DNA of 64,000 bases from Pleurodeles waltl (taxonomy: Eukaryota > Chordata > Amphibia > Caudata > Salamandridae), in the NCBI RefSeq assembly GCF_031143425.1, contig NC_090440.1:337159844-337223843 (forward strand). Reading direction: 5' to 3'. Positions 23,224 to 33,839 of the stretch are shown piece by piece. Position numbers and translations under genes: made by a program. The notes beneath the pieces are model-generated. The model was not told where the DNA came from. It saw only the letters and a program-made list of their open reading frames with translations, and did no database searches. Every line of letters starts with the position of its first letter. The first letter of the stretch is position 1.

Positions 23224-25723
23224 ATGGCTCGTGTGTCTGGGGAAAGGGCCCCTGCCTTCACATCGGAGGAGTTGGAGAAACTCGTGGAAGGGGTCCTCCC
23301 CCAGTACACGCTACTCTACGGTCCTACAGACAAACAGGTAAGTACACTGGGAGCATGCTGTATGGGCTATGCCTGTGTGGAGTAGGGTGGATGAAAGATG
23401 GGGGGGGGGATTGAGGCTTGCAAGAAACGACGGTGAGTGCATGTGCCACATGGCAAGGGTAGGGATGGGGGCCAATGACTGTGACGGTGCAGTTGGTACT
23501 AACTTTTCTTTTCCCCCTGTACAATTCATGTAGGTCAGCGCCCACCAGAAAAAGGATATTTGCCGTGCCTTCGCCAAGGAAGTCCGGACCCTGGGGGTCC
23601 ACCACAGACGGAGCACCCACTGCTGTAAGAGATGGGAGGACATTCGCCGCTGGAGCAAGAAGACGGCGGAGGCCCAGCTGGGGATGGCCTCCCAATGTGG
23701 GAGGGGTGCCCATTGCACCATGACCCCCCTGATGTTCAGGATCCTGGCAGTGGCGTACCCGGTGGGGGGCATCACACCAGGCACAAGGGGGTGAGTACAC
23801 TCTCATTCTGCGGATTTTGCATGCAGTGCAAGTGTCTGGGTGGGGGAGGTGGGCTGTGGGTTTCCCTAGGCCAGGGCGAGTGTGCTAGTTAGGTCCCCTT
23901 GTTCTGGCAGACCTTGTGGCACCCCACCCCACTCCACCTGTGTTCAGTGCCAAGTTCACCTAGTCAGGCTCCTGTGTCATCCATGTGTGCAGATGTCATC
24001 CATAGCCTTGTAGGCCATGTCCCAGGGATTGGACAGTGGACCCCAAGTGCGCGGCGTAGTGCAGGGGGCTTCTGTGTCTGTCGTGTCCGCCAACGGTAGC
24101 GGTAATGCATGCACTCAACATGTCTTTCTTCTGTCGTCATCCCCTTTTTGTGGTCTCCCTGTTCTTGTGTGCATTAGCATCATCAGGCGGAGGAGCAGTG
24201 GCACCAGAGCAGGAGGAAGCTGCATCCCGCATGGCCCTGGAGGGAGAGACTATGGACTCGGAGTTCACCAGTGGGACGGAGGGCAAGGGGAGCTCCACGG
24301 CGGGGACAGGAGCTGACACCAGAGACACGGACTCGTCCTCTGATGGAAGCTCCCTTACCAGCACTGCCCTCCCAGCTCCCTTTGCCCTGTGCCCGCTCAC
24401 CCAGGAGGGTGGGCATCACCTTCGCTCCAGGCACCTCAGGCCCTGCCCCAGTCACCCCTGCTGCCCTCAGTGAGGAGGCCATTGTCCTCCTCAGGTCCCT
24501 CACTGTTGGGCAGTCTACCATTTTATATGGCATCCAGGGTGTAGAAAGGCAGTTGCAACAAACAAATGCATTCCTGGAGGGCATTCATTCTGGTCAGGCG
24601 GCCCTTCAGTGAGCTTTTGAGACTCTGGCCTCAGCACTGATGGCAGCCATTGTCCCTGTCTCTAGCCTCCTCCCTCCCACTTCCTCCACCCAGACCCAAT
24701 CCCCTCTACCTCAGCCTATCCCAAGCACACCTTCAGACCAGCATGCACACACCTCAACACACAATGGAAGCTCTGGCAAACATAAGCACCACACATCCCA
24801 CAGGCACTCACGCAAGCATCACACACATGCAGATACACCAACATCCACTGCCTCCACTGTTTCCCCTCCTCCTCGTCTCTCTCCTCCCTCCCTGTCTCGT
24901 CTCCACTCACACCTGCATGCACTACATCCACAGCCACTACTTCCATCACCAGCACACACAGCACCACACCCCGCTCACGTGCAGTCACCACCCCCACTAC
25001 CATTCACACGTCCCTGTGTCCTCTCCCAGTATGTCTGTGATGCCCCCTCCCAAGATACACAAATGCAGGCACCCACCCACCCAACAGCCATCCACCTCAC
25101 GACAGCCTCCAGCGCATGCACCTTCACCCAAAGTCACCAAACGTACACCTCCTACAACCACAACCTCTTCCTCCACTCCCAAACCCACTCCAGCTACCCA
25201 TCCCAGTGTTCCCAAGAAACTTTTCCTGGCCAACCTTGACCTCTTTCCCTCACCTCCCCCACCCCATCCGTCTCCTAGGGCCAGACTCTCCAGGTCCAAA
25301 CCTAGCACCTCAGCCACAACATCTCTGGGGCCAGTGGTGCCTGTAGTCACCAGAATCTGGAGTGCACCGGCCACCAGGGCAGCTAGTGTGGCACGGAGCC
25401 TCAACGCGGACAGTCCCCCACCTGTCAAGCATCAAAAGTTGTCCAGTGCCCGGCGGGAGAGGGGGAAGACTTCAGCCACCAATGCCGCTCCCATGGGTAC
25501 AGGTGGGAGTGTGGAGTCAGCTGCGACACCTTCCAAGGTGGGGAAGGCCCACAAGAAAGTCAGCAAGTCTGGGAAGAGCAGCACGGCGGAGAAGACCACC
25601 ACCGCCATCATCCCCGCTGCCCAGGAGGCCACCGCCATCATCCCCACTGCCCAGGAGGCCACCGCCAGCACCAGCCCTGCTGCTTTGGACAGGACCGCCA
25701 GCACCAGACCCGCTGGGCCATGA
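23224..25723 (+). pseudogene. Harbinger Myb/SANT-like DNA-binding gene, best-preserved copy
   Basis: Exon 1 (23224-23337) starts MARVSGERAPAFTSEELEKL and ends DKQ|GTAAGT. Exon 2 (23534-23790) is open throughout and reads VSAHQKKDICRAFAKEVRTL, then RRSTHCCKRWEDIRRW and TAEAQLGMAS: the three-helix Myb/SANT-like fold with its Trp residues. One conserved Arg is replaced by Cys in RRSTHCCKRW. Exon 3 begins 24178 after GCATTAG: an acidic Ser/Thr segment, CPLTQEGG, LSEEAIVLLRSLTVGQS, a stop at about 24610, then His/Thr/Pro-rich sequence, PKIHKCRH and an Ala/Thr-rich tail. Frames change near 24380 and 24640, so the reading frame is broken only in exon 3. Expected role: nuclear DNA binding at transposon ends with the transposase. 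The upstream 5' UTR is intact. Confidence 0.78.
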
Positions 25724-25789
25724 AGGACCACCAGCACCAGCCCCGCTGGGCCAGACATGACCACCAGAAGCTGAGTCACTGCAAAGGAC

Positions 25790-25995
25790 CCCTCCACCAC
25801 AAGCACCGCTAAACAGGGCACTGCCGCAACAAGCACCGCTGAACAGGGCACTGCCGCAACAACACCGCTGAACAGGGCACCGCCGCCACAAGCACCGCTG
25901 AACAGGGCACCGCCACCACAAGCACCGCAGAACAGGGCACCGCCGCCACAAGCACCACTGCTGATGACACCGCCGCAACAAGCACCGCTGGCCCA
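25790..25995 (+). repeat. 30-bp minisatellite at Myb C-terminus
   Basis: About six to seven copies of ACAAGCACCGCTGAACAGGG CACCGCCGCC (30 bp) follow the Ala/Thr-rich codons. Copies differ by single bases and one 3-bp deletion. Confidence 0.8.
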
Positions 25996-26061
25996 TGAGC
26001 GCCAAGGGCACTGACGCTACTCAGTCCGTCACAAGCAGGATAAAGCACTATCGGCACAAAG

Positions 26062-26310
26062 CCCCCTCCAGAACCAGTGGAGACAAACATCCACTAGCTC
26101 TTTCCTTGGCAGGATGAAGCACTCTGGGCACAAAGCCCCCTCCAGAACCAGTGGAGACAAACATCCACTACCTCTGTCCTTGGCAGGATGAAGCACTCTG
26201 GGCACAAAGCCCCCTCCAGAACCAGTGGAGACAAACATCCACTACCTCTGTCCTTGGCAGGATGAAGCACTCTGGGAACAATGCCCCCTCCAGAACCAGT
26301 GGAGACTGTT
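26062..26310 (+). repeat. 74-bp tandem repeat, 3' region of Harbinger copy
   Basis: About 3.5 units built on GGCACAAAGCCCCCTCCAGA ACCAGTGGAGACAAACATCC, with steps of 74 bp. A related inverted pair (ACCCACTGGTTCTGGAGGGG) sits at 19107 and 19178, the 3' end of the opposite Myb copy, so this is part of the gene's 3' region. Confidence 0.8.
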
Positions 26311-26690
26311 ATCCACTTGAGAGACTGTGGCTTTGCACTCCCCAGGATGGAACAGTGGGCAACCCACCCACTGTAGAGACTTGAGAGACTGTGGCTTTGC
26401 ACTCCCCAGGATGGAACAGTGGGCAAACCACCCACTGTAGAGACTTGAGAGACTGTGGCTTTGCACTCCCCAGGATGGAACAGTGGGCAACCCACCCACT
26501 GTAGAGACCTGGGAGACTCTGGCTTTGCACTCCCCAGGATGGAACAGTGGGCAACCCACCCACTTGTGAGACTGTGGGTTTGCACTCCCGAGGATTGAAC
26601 AGTGGGCAAACCACCCACTGTAGAGACTTGAGAGACTGTGGCTTTGCACTCCCCAGGAAGGAACAGTGGGCATTTGGCCCCCTCGTGGAT
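26311..26690 (+). repeat. 62-bp tandem repeat, 3' region of Harbinger copy
   Basis: About six units of GAGACTGTGGCTTTGCACTC CCCAGGATGGAACAGTGGGC AACCCACCCACTGTAGAGAC TT. One unit near 26555 is shortened. Long frames on the minus strand here are only this repeat read through. Confidence 0.82.
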
Positions 26691-27359
26691 TTGGCATCGT
26701 GCACTCAACCGGCTGAGGTGCCCCCCTTTTCCCTTCCCCCTGAGGTGCCTGTTTTATTGCTATCTGATGCCCCTGCAGTGTTCTCTCCATAATTTCAGGG
26801 ATTGGGTGTGGGCCTCGCCCATACCGTGTGGGCCGAGTGTTCCACGGACTTCAATGGAGCACTACCTGGCCTACTATTCTTGGTGTATATTTTGTTTATA
26901 GTGTATATATATATTTTTGTGTACTGTATTTGAATATATTACAATCATTCGACTAATTTCCTTTTGTCCTTGCATTCTTCCCGGGGGGTTTGGGGAATAT
27001 AGCTGTAATGTATCATGCTGTATTAGTGTGTGTGTTGTGGTTGGTGAGGGTGGGGGTGGGGGTGGGGGTGTTGCGTGGTGCGTGTGTGTGTTCCTGTTTT
27101 TTCCCTCCCCTGTGTCATAGGTGCAGTACTCACCGTTGTCTTCTCCGCCGGTGTTCGTGCTCCTGGTAAAGGAGCAAGAAGATAAGGGCTGGCAGGATGT
27201 GGAGCTCGGGTTCCATGGCGTCCTGATTCCTCGTGGGGTGTGTAGAGGTGAGTGTTTTCGCTTTGAAGTCCTGTTTCCACCGTGTTCTTGTTCGCAGTGA
27301 ATCCACCCCGGAAAAGGTGGCGGATTGGTAGGTGGTGATACTGTGGGTGGTACGTTGTC
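26691..27359. other. Harbinger 3' flank, no gene
   Basis: Non-coding. It includes an AT-rich stretch (26885-26940) and a GGTGGGGGTGGGGGTGGG run near 27049-27068 that could form a G-quadruplex. Confidence 0.4.
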
Positions 27360-27530
27360 CTCTGCCTGTCTGTTGGCGGTGACCGCCAAGCTGTTTGTTT
27401 GTACCGCCGTGGCGGTCGTAGTGTTAAAGTGGCTGTCTTTGTTGGCGGTTTCCGCCACGGTCGTGATTCCAATTTTTCTTCCGCTGGCCTGTTGGCGGTT
27501 TTAACACCGACCGCCAGGGTTGTAATGACC
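27360..27530. mobile_element. Harbinger right terminal region with GGCGGT motifs
   Basis: In 170 bp there are repeated TTGGCGGT and ACCGCCA/TCCGCCA motifs on both strands, ending GACCGCCAGGGTTGTAATGA. The end resembles the inverse of the GGGCCTCATTA terminus at 14986, but the last GGCCC is missing here (ACCACC instead). It is the probable end of the element carrying the Myb gene at 23224. Confidence 0.55.
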
Positions 27531-29608
27531 ACCAATATGTGCTACTCTATGATAAGTCAAAACTGGTACTAGACAAATCACATATCCATCCAGCAAGTAC
27601 ATTAATCACCAGAGTTGTCATGATATCATTATCATCCACTGAAAATTTTGGGTTATAAGTAGGTTGTGCTTTTAGCTCGATAAAATATTTTAAAATTGAG
27701 TTCCTCTCTCTGATCTTTGGTGCCTGGGGAGGTGGCATGAGTCACACCACCTTAAAGCCAGGACGGCACGGTGCACAGGCAAAGTCAAAAGTGTAACAAC
27801 CCCCCTTGCATTCTTGGTGCTACCATGGACGTTAGTAAAGTGAGAAACAGAATCAAAAACTTCAGATGCAACACTATCTACAACAACAGTAAAAAGTAGA
27901 GCTGGAGGCTATTTGTCACTAGTAGGGGTAACAGTATTACAAAAAGCAGTAAACATCTGTTAATTAACAAAGACATCAGTGATTTTATATAACCTAAATG
28001 CTTTATGCCTTTGACAGGGAATTACCATTAGCTGAAGTACCTGTGCTTAGTAGAAGTATAAGACTCTCCAAAGTCTCTTAGAAGGTATCACCTAATAACC
28101 GGTAGTAGATGAGAGACAGCTTCTATCACTTGAACCCTAAAGAAACTGTTTTCTTAAATAGATCCTAGGGCCATATATTCCTAAATGATTTTGCAATGAC
28201 AAACTCCAAGACATGCAAAATAACTAGATTTGTGATCACAAAATGACAATTCCTAAATGACCAAACTTTTTTGCAATTTCAAAATACCTTTCTGAAGTGC
28301 AAAAAGTACCTTCAAGCTCATTCCAAACCACAATTAAAAAATGGTGTGAAAAAGATATCCCCTCCTATTTGCAAAGGGCAATGAGATGTACCAGGCAGGT
28401 GGCAAAAAGTCTGTGAACAGATTGTGACCTGCCTTTTTATACATCAGTCCCTACCCTACCCTACATGCCCTTTTCTTTCCGGTCCTCTCCATCTCTCTAT
28501 TACTTTATTGTGTTTGCTTTCTCTTTGTCATACGTTTTCCTCAATGTCATATTTTCATTGCTACAGTTCCTCCTGCCTCATCTTCTTTTTTTCCATTTCC
28601 CCCTCTTAGCTAGCATTTTCATTCTTCCATTACTCAATAACCCACTGCCTGCTACACATTGTCTTGTTCACTCTGCCCCTTTATGGTTCCCTCTTTCCTA
28701 ACTTCATAATCGTACCACCTCAAGTTTCATATGTATAATAGGACAACTCTTTCTGTTTTCCCATCAAACCACTTTTCACTTTTTCCTCTCCGTCTGGTGA
28801 TGGTTTCAGTGCTGGGTTTTGTCTAGTTTAAGATTCCCTGGAGTCAAGGCAACGAGGATGGAGGAGATTGCAGAAAGGGCAGCATGGGGTTGATGACCCA
28901 ACTTAAGCAATAGCCACAGTTCCTATCAGGGTGCAGTACTCAAGTCACTAAATTAACCTGAGCTCAACTGTCTGCTAGCTATGGCACAGGGCAGACAGGC
29001 GTAACTTAGAGCTAATGTGTAATGTATTTATGCAGTACAAAAACAGTGATAAACTCAAAGCACAACACAAGAAAAATCTCAAACCATTTTAGCAAAATAG
29101 GGTACAAAGAGCATTAACCATGGTCAACTAGCCGTGGGCTTCACTGTAGAGCAGGCCATAGGTGTGAGTTGAGGCTGACCATCATGGGAAGTAGGTTGCT
29201 ACAGAAACCAAGTTCGGCCTGGCTGGAAACTTTACCTTTAGACATATGGCCTGATTTATATTTTGTCAGAAGGCCTGTTTCTCCTTAAAGGCAATGGAGT
29301 AAATTACCTAGAGGGACATGCTGCCAGCCGAGTTGGCAGTCATTTCTAAAAAAATGCCAGGAACCACTCGCACAGCAGGTCCTGTCAATGCCTTTTTGTA
29401 GTTTGGTGCATTGCCCTGTCAACATGATGGAGCCTTCCACCAAATATTTTTCTTTCTGATTTTCACAAACAAATCCCAAATCGGGACTTTATGTTTGAAA
29501 AAAAAAATGATAATGTCTAACTCACCATGTGAGTCATCTCCCATGGCAAGGGAGTGTTTTATGTTTTTCACTGTTCCTTACTTCCAGGGTTTGCCTGGCA
29601 GTGATAGA
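27531..29608. other. Long spacer, no recognised gene
   Basis: No coding signal is seen. Positions 28424-28800 are pyrimidine-rich (long C/T runs) and give artificial Ser/Leu/Phe frames. Positions 28900-29110 look like a degraded LTR-type repeat (tentative). Confidence 0.4.
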
Positions 29609-30205
29609 CAGTATAAGAACGGCTACTCCAACGGTCAAACACTTCTCTTCTATTTAACAGATGCCCATTTCAGACAAGTGTGGTTCACCTAATGAGGTGT
29701 GGACCACTTTTCCTAAAAAAAGTCTCATATTCAGAAAAGATAGGTAAACCCACCTTGATTGAAAGGTCAATATCCAACTTTTAAAGACAATTTCATAGTC
29801 AAAGACGGATTCATATTGGTGATCCAAATGATTTTTTATTACCAAAACATCAGAACAGAAGCCAGCCAAGGCATGTTTCGCCCCCTAGATGGTTTGTATA
29901 CCTTGGAATTTCTCCAGGCGCATAGTGCAGAACTAGTATGTCCATTTTTACAGGTTGTAAAGGTTACTGATCAAAGTGTGCCTGTACAAGGTCGGTCTTA
30001 CTGTGATCCCGGGATAAATCTTGATCATACTAATGTAATGTGTGAATACAATGGTGGCACTAGAATGCCGGTGTATTCAGCCAGTACTTTCATATGATCG
30101 GGATCACCAATACGAATTCATCTTTGACTATGCAATTGTCTTTGAAAGTTGGATATTGACCTTTGAATCCAGGTGGGTTTACCTATCTTTTCTGAGTATA
30201 AGAAC
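29609..30205. repeat. Inverted repeat with 95-bp arms and flanking direct repeat
   Basis: The left arm 29731-29825 starts TCAGAAAAGATAGGTAAACC; the right arm 30101-30195 ends GGTTTACCTATCTTTTCTGA. The arms pair with only about 8 differences over 95 bp. The spacer is 275 bp. AGTATAAGAACGGC occurs as a direct repeat at 29609 and again just outside the right arm at 30196. It is probably a rearranged DNA transposon or a snap-back insertion. Confidence 0.7.
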
Positions 30206-30284
30206 GGCAATATGGATTAAAATCCTATTTGGGTGGCCAGACATATAACCAATTCTCTGATGCCCATTACTCTGTTGCTTTACG

Positions 30285-30485
30285 TTTGTCCCTCCTTGGT
30301 GCAGTTTTATTACCACGTTAGGGATCACCTTGTTACATGGATAATTGCACGTTTGCTGATATGTTTGACTGCGAGCTAACTTCTTTTTCCTTTTGTGTGT
30401 CTCCTTCGTGAACATGTTCACGGCGGCCGTGGCACTTTGAATCGGCTTGCTTATGTTAGCTGTTCTACTTTTCCTTTTTCCTATT
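30285..30485. repeat. Dispersed direct repeat, copy 1
   Basis: It shares TTTGTCCCTCCTTGG, TTACATGGATAATTGCA, TTTTGTGTGTCTCCTTC and GCGGCCGTGGCACTT in order with 31865-32055. On the minus strand both copies show a related peptide pattern (KETHKRKKKLA, TCNYPCNKV versus KERHKRKFA, SCNYPSNRV), which I take as a by-product of DNA similarity. Confidence 0.65.
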
Positions 30486-30589
30486 GTGTGTCTTTTAGAG
30501 TTGCCACACTGTAAACATTGTGCTTTTTGCATGTTTCATTAACGTATTCACATTTGATTGGCCAGCTTATACGTTAAACACTGCATATA

Positions 30590-31230
30590 TTTCATGTGCT
30601 TAGTGTAGTCAAGCAGGTTGCAAATAGTACTCTCTCTGTCTCATGGTTAGTGATGGAAGACAGCGCTAGGGGAAACACTGCCTGTTTTTACAGTGTGTTT
30701 AGTGTGGGATGCCACATCACAGGCAGATACACTGGGCTATTGTATAGTGCTTAGTGTAGGCAGACAGAGACTGTAAACACTGGGAAGACACTGAGGGGGG
30801 AAAGCACTGACCCCAAGCTCTTCACTGCTTGTATCATGTGCTTAGTATAGGCAGACACCCAGAAATGGACAAAGCACTGCACTGTTTGCATCATGTCCTT
30901 AACGTGAACAGGCACAATGAAAAGCAGCATAAGCTGCACAGCTTGCACCGCATTGCTTAGTGTAGACAGTCACACAGGGAGGAAACACTGCACTATGGTG
31001 CACTATGTTATTGTTGGCAGGTAAAATGGACCAAAGGAGGCATTGCATAGGTTACACCATCTGCTTAGTCAGACAGGCACACAGGGAGGAGACCCTGCAC
31101 TGTGTCCACAGAGCTATTATCTGCAGATATATTGAACCGAAGGAGATAGTGCATAGGTTGCACTATGGGTTTAGTCAGACAGGCACACTAGGAGAAGATA
31201 GTGCACCTTGCTACTTGAGTGCATTTGACT
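30590..31230. repeat. Irregular minisatellite
   Basis: About eight copies of a phrase like TGCTTAGTGTAGGCAGACAC then AGGGAGGAAACACTGCACTG, at irregular 50-110 bp steps (30598, 30699, 30749, 30839, 30953, 31061, 31169). Confidence 0.65.
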
Positions 31231-31423
31231 GGCATCTATAAGAGACTGATGTTTTGACATGCGGGCAGACACTCATGAACTGCATGTGACAGGCATCTCT
31301 CACTGTACTTATATTTTGGAGAAGTGCTGCATGTTATGTATCAAGCGGAGATTTGTAACATGCTCTCAGATCCTGAGTAGATGGAGTGCCTGCTTTGGAG
31401 ACCCTAGACTGAACCATCTCTGT

Positions 31424-31760
31424 TTCTTAACCTCCCCACCTCTCTCAATTGCCTCTCTCGGTTCTATCATTCTCCTCTCTCATAATGAATTTACACTACC
31501 AATAGCTCTCCATCTTTTTCTCCCATATCCACCCCTTTCCCTGCTTAAACAGTTACTTTTCTTCTCTGCTGCACCTCACCTCTTTTCCCAGTGTGTCTCT
31601 TTTGTTGCTCTTTTCCTCTCTAAATATTATTGGCCTTCTCTTTCTGTGCCTCTGTCCAGTTCGCTCTGCTCCTTTCTCCGTCTGTCCTTTTATGTCCCCT
31701 ACACCCTTATTGTCAAGTCTTTCTCAATTTTTAGGTCAAGCCCTCAAGCATTTTGACCTG
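31424..31760. other. Pyrimidine-rich tract, no gene
   Basis: C/T-rich sequence without a conserved reading frame, similar in composition to 28424-28800. Confidence 0.4.
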
Positions 31761-31864
31761 TTGTAATTATTGTGGACTTTTAACCACGCCCACCTCACGC
31801 CCATCACTTTCACTCATTTGTGGGCCTGCCTGTCAAAAATCCTTTGCTATCATTGTAAAATGCT

Positions 31865-32055
31865 TTTGTCCCTTCTTGGGGAGGTTTTGTTACCCTCTTG
31901 CAGACTCACCCTGTTACTTGGATAATTGCATGATTGCCAATATGTTTCACTGTGAGCAAACTTCCTTTTGTGTCTCTCCTTCACCCTCATGGCGGCCATG
32001 GCACTTGCAATCGGTTTGCTTTTGTAAACAAATGTTTTACTTTTCCTTTTCAACT
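31865..32055. repeat. Dispersed direct repeat, copy 2
   Basis: The same segment order as 30285-30485, 1.58 kb away in the same orientation, with about a quarter of positions changed. Confidence 0.65.
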
Positions 32056-32601
32056 TATTTGGGAAGAAAAGTCCAATTAGGAACTTATAAAGCCAATAGC
32101 TCTAACTGCAGCAACTGCAAGACCCATTTCATTGCAAATATTAATTGTTAAAGGAGGGCCCTAGTTAGCACTGTCAAGTTACATGGGGAAGAACACCATG
32201 ATGTTGACAGACAGGTAGACTGAAAGGTTTTTAACTAAGCAAAGTGCTGCTCAGGCGGTGATCTTGTAAAGAGCAGATTATGTTATAAGAAAAAGAAAAC
32301 CTGTACAGGACCTACTTTTAAAATACACACAAACATTAGCATGCAGTCAACATTTTTAGCTAAATGTATATTTTAGTCAAAGCTATAGGCTTTCCTCCTG
32401 TTTCAGGTTATCACATTGAATTGCAATATACATGTGTTTTGTTGGACATTTGCTTCTGGCGGCCAGCTTTTTCCACAAAAGTTAAAGAATTTTAAATAGT
32501 CAACCAACATAAAGACTTCTGGAACTCACTTTGTCTGTATTAGCAGGGCTGCTTAGTTTAATCAAACACTTGAGAAACAGGATTGTAACTCCCCAAAATA
32601 A

Positions 32602-32830
32602 GGCCCATATTTATACTTTTTGATGCCATTCAGCGCCAGGACAGATTTGCATCAAAAAGTTTACCGCCGGCTAACGCCATTCCAATGCACCAACCAGGTG
32701 CCTTATTTATGGAATGACGTTAGCTGGTGCTGCGGCCTGGTTTGCGTCAAAATAAACCAGGCAGCAAGGGCGAAGGGAAGATTGGGGGTTGTGCATGTAA
32801 GAATGGTGCAAGTCAGTTTAGAGTAAAAAA
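32602..32830. mobile_element. Palindromic MITE, truncated copy
   Basis: TAA (32599-32601) then GGCCCATATTTATACTTTTTG, an internal CGCCGGCTAACGCCATTC and a later ACCAGGCAGC, all in the same order as the full element at 36846. The match fades after GGTGCAAGTCAG near 32815; no right terminus is found. Confidence 0.65.
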
Positions 32831-33171
32831 TATTGGTATTCTGACATTCAAAACTGACCCACGTAGGTTTAACAATGTTAATAAAACCACTAACAATTTT
32901 CTGACACTAGCAATTTTCAGACACATAAGGTATACATTTGATAACCTCATGCAAATAAAGTTTTATTTCAATAAATAGAGAAAGGCTAATTGTATAAAAA
33001 ATATTTTACAAAATTAAGTAGCTTTCCGTGTTAAATGTTTGTCATTTCTGTTGCTAGCATGTGTTTCTGGTGAACAATGTGTGTTTAAATGCAAAGTGTG
33101 TTTAAGGCTGCAGTACCAACTCCTGTTTGCAGGGGCAGAGCTGAGCAAAAATATAAACACACTTGAAACAC

Positions 33172-33360
33172 AGGTCCCCACAAGGTGACTTTTTAAAAAG
33201 TTGTAAAAATTGACACATATGTTTCTAAAGTCATTTTAGATCATTTAGAAGACATTGCCTTGTGGAGACCTGGGTTCAGGTCCCCACAGCGCAATCAAGT
33301 CCCCACAACATGAGTGTGTTATTACATCAAAGTCCCCACAAGGATACTAACACAAACCCA
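33172..33360. repeat. CCCCACAAGG motif repeats
   Basis: AGGTCCCCACAAGGTGAC, AGGTCCCCACAGCG, AAGTCCCCACAACATG and AAGTCCCCACAAGGATACTA lie in a row, plus one inverted CCTTGTGGAGACCTGG. The phrase is shared with 15911-16125 and, inverted, with the 39-bp array. Confidence 0.6.
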
Positions 33361-33394
33361 CACACACACTCCCCCCACCCAAACACACACACAC

Positions 33395-33830
33395 ATTTAA
33401 GGTTTTAGGTTTAGAGTTGGGTAGGGTTTTAGGGATTGGATGGGGTAGAGGTTGGTAAATGTATGTTAGGGTTTGGGATGGGTATGGGTATAGGATAGTA
33501 AGGGTATATTTAGGGTTAAGGGGTGAGTAAGGCTATTTTTTGTATTGGGTGGTAAGAGTAGTTTTAGGGTTCAGGGGTGGGTAAGGTTATAGGATAGTAA
33601 GGGTACTTTTAGGGTTTAGGGCTGGGTAGGGGACTGGGCTGGTAAGGGTATTTTTAAGGTTTAGAGCTGGGTAAGGGTATTTGGTTGTAAGGGTGTTTTT
33701 AGGGTATAGGGGTGGGTAAGAGTATTGGGTGGTAAGGGTATTTTTAGGCTTTAGGGCTGGGTAAAGGTATTGGATAGTAAAGGCATTTTTCGGGTTTAGG
33801 GGTCGGTAGGGGTATTGGGTTGTAAGGTAA
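33395..33830 (+). repeat. G-rich 45-bp tandem repeat (TTTAGGG-like)
   Basis: About eight or nine degenerate units of GGTAAGGGTATTTTTAGGGT TTAGGGCTGGGTAAGGGTAT TGGGT. Many short G-runs lie on the plus strand, with TTTAGGG/TTAGGG words but no pure telomere array. Confidence 0.75.
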
Positions 33831-33839
33831 ATAAAAAAG

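Noticed and set aside
26094..26790. Minus-strand frames of 182-204 codons
   Set aside because: They are read-through of the 62-bp and 74-bp tandem repeats. The real gene lies on the other strand.
26874..27535. Minus-strand frames of 170-194 codons
   Set aside because: They run through the G-rich tract and the subterminal GGCGGT repeats. The Pro/Thr/His composition comes from simple sequence.
28424..31756. Ser/Leu/Phe-rich frames, including 165 codons at 31259
   Set aside because: They sit in pyrimidine-rich tracts. The apparent hydrophobic segments follow from C/T bias, not from a membrane protein.
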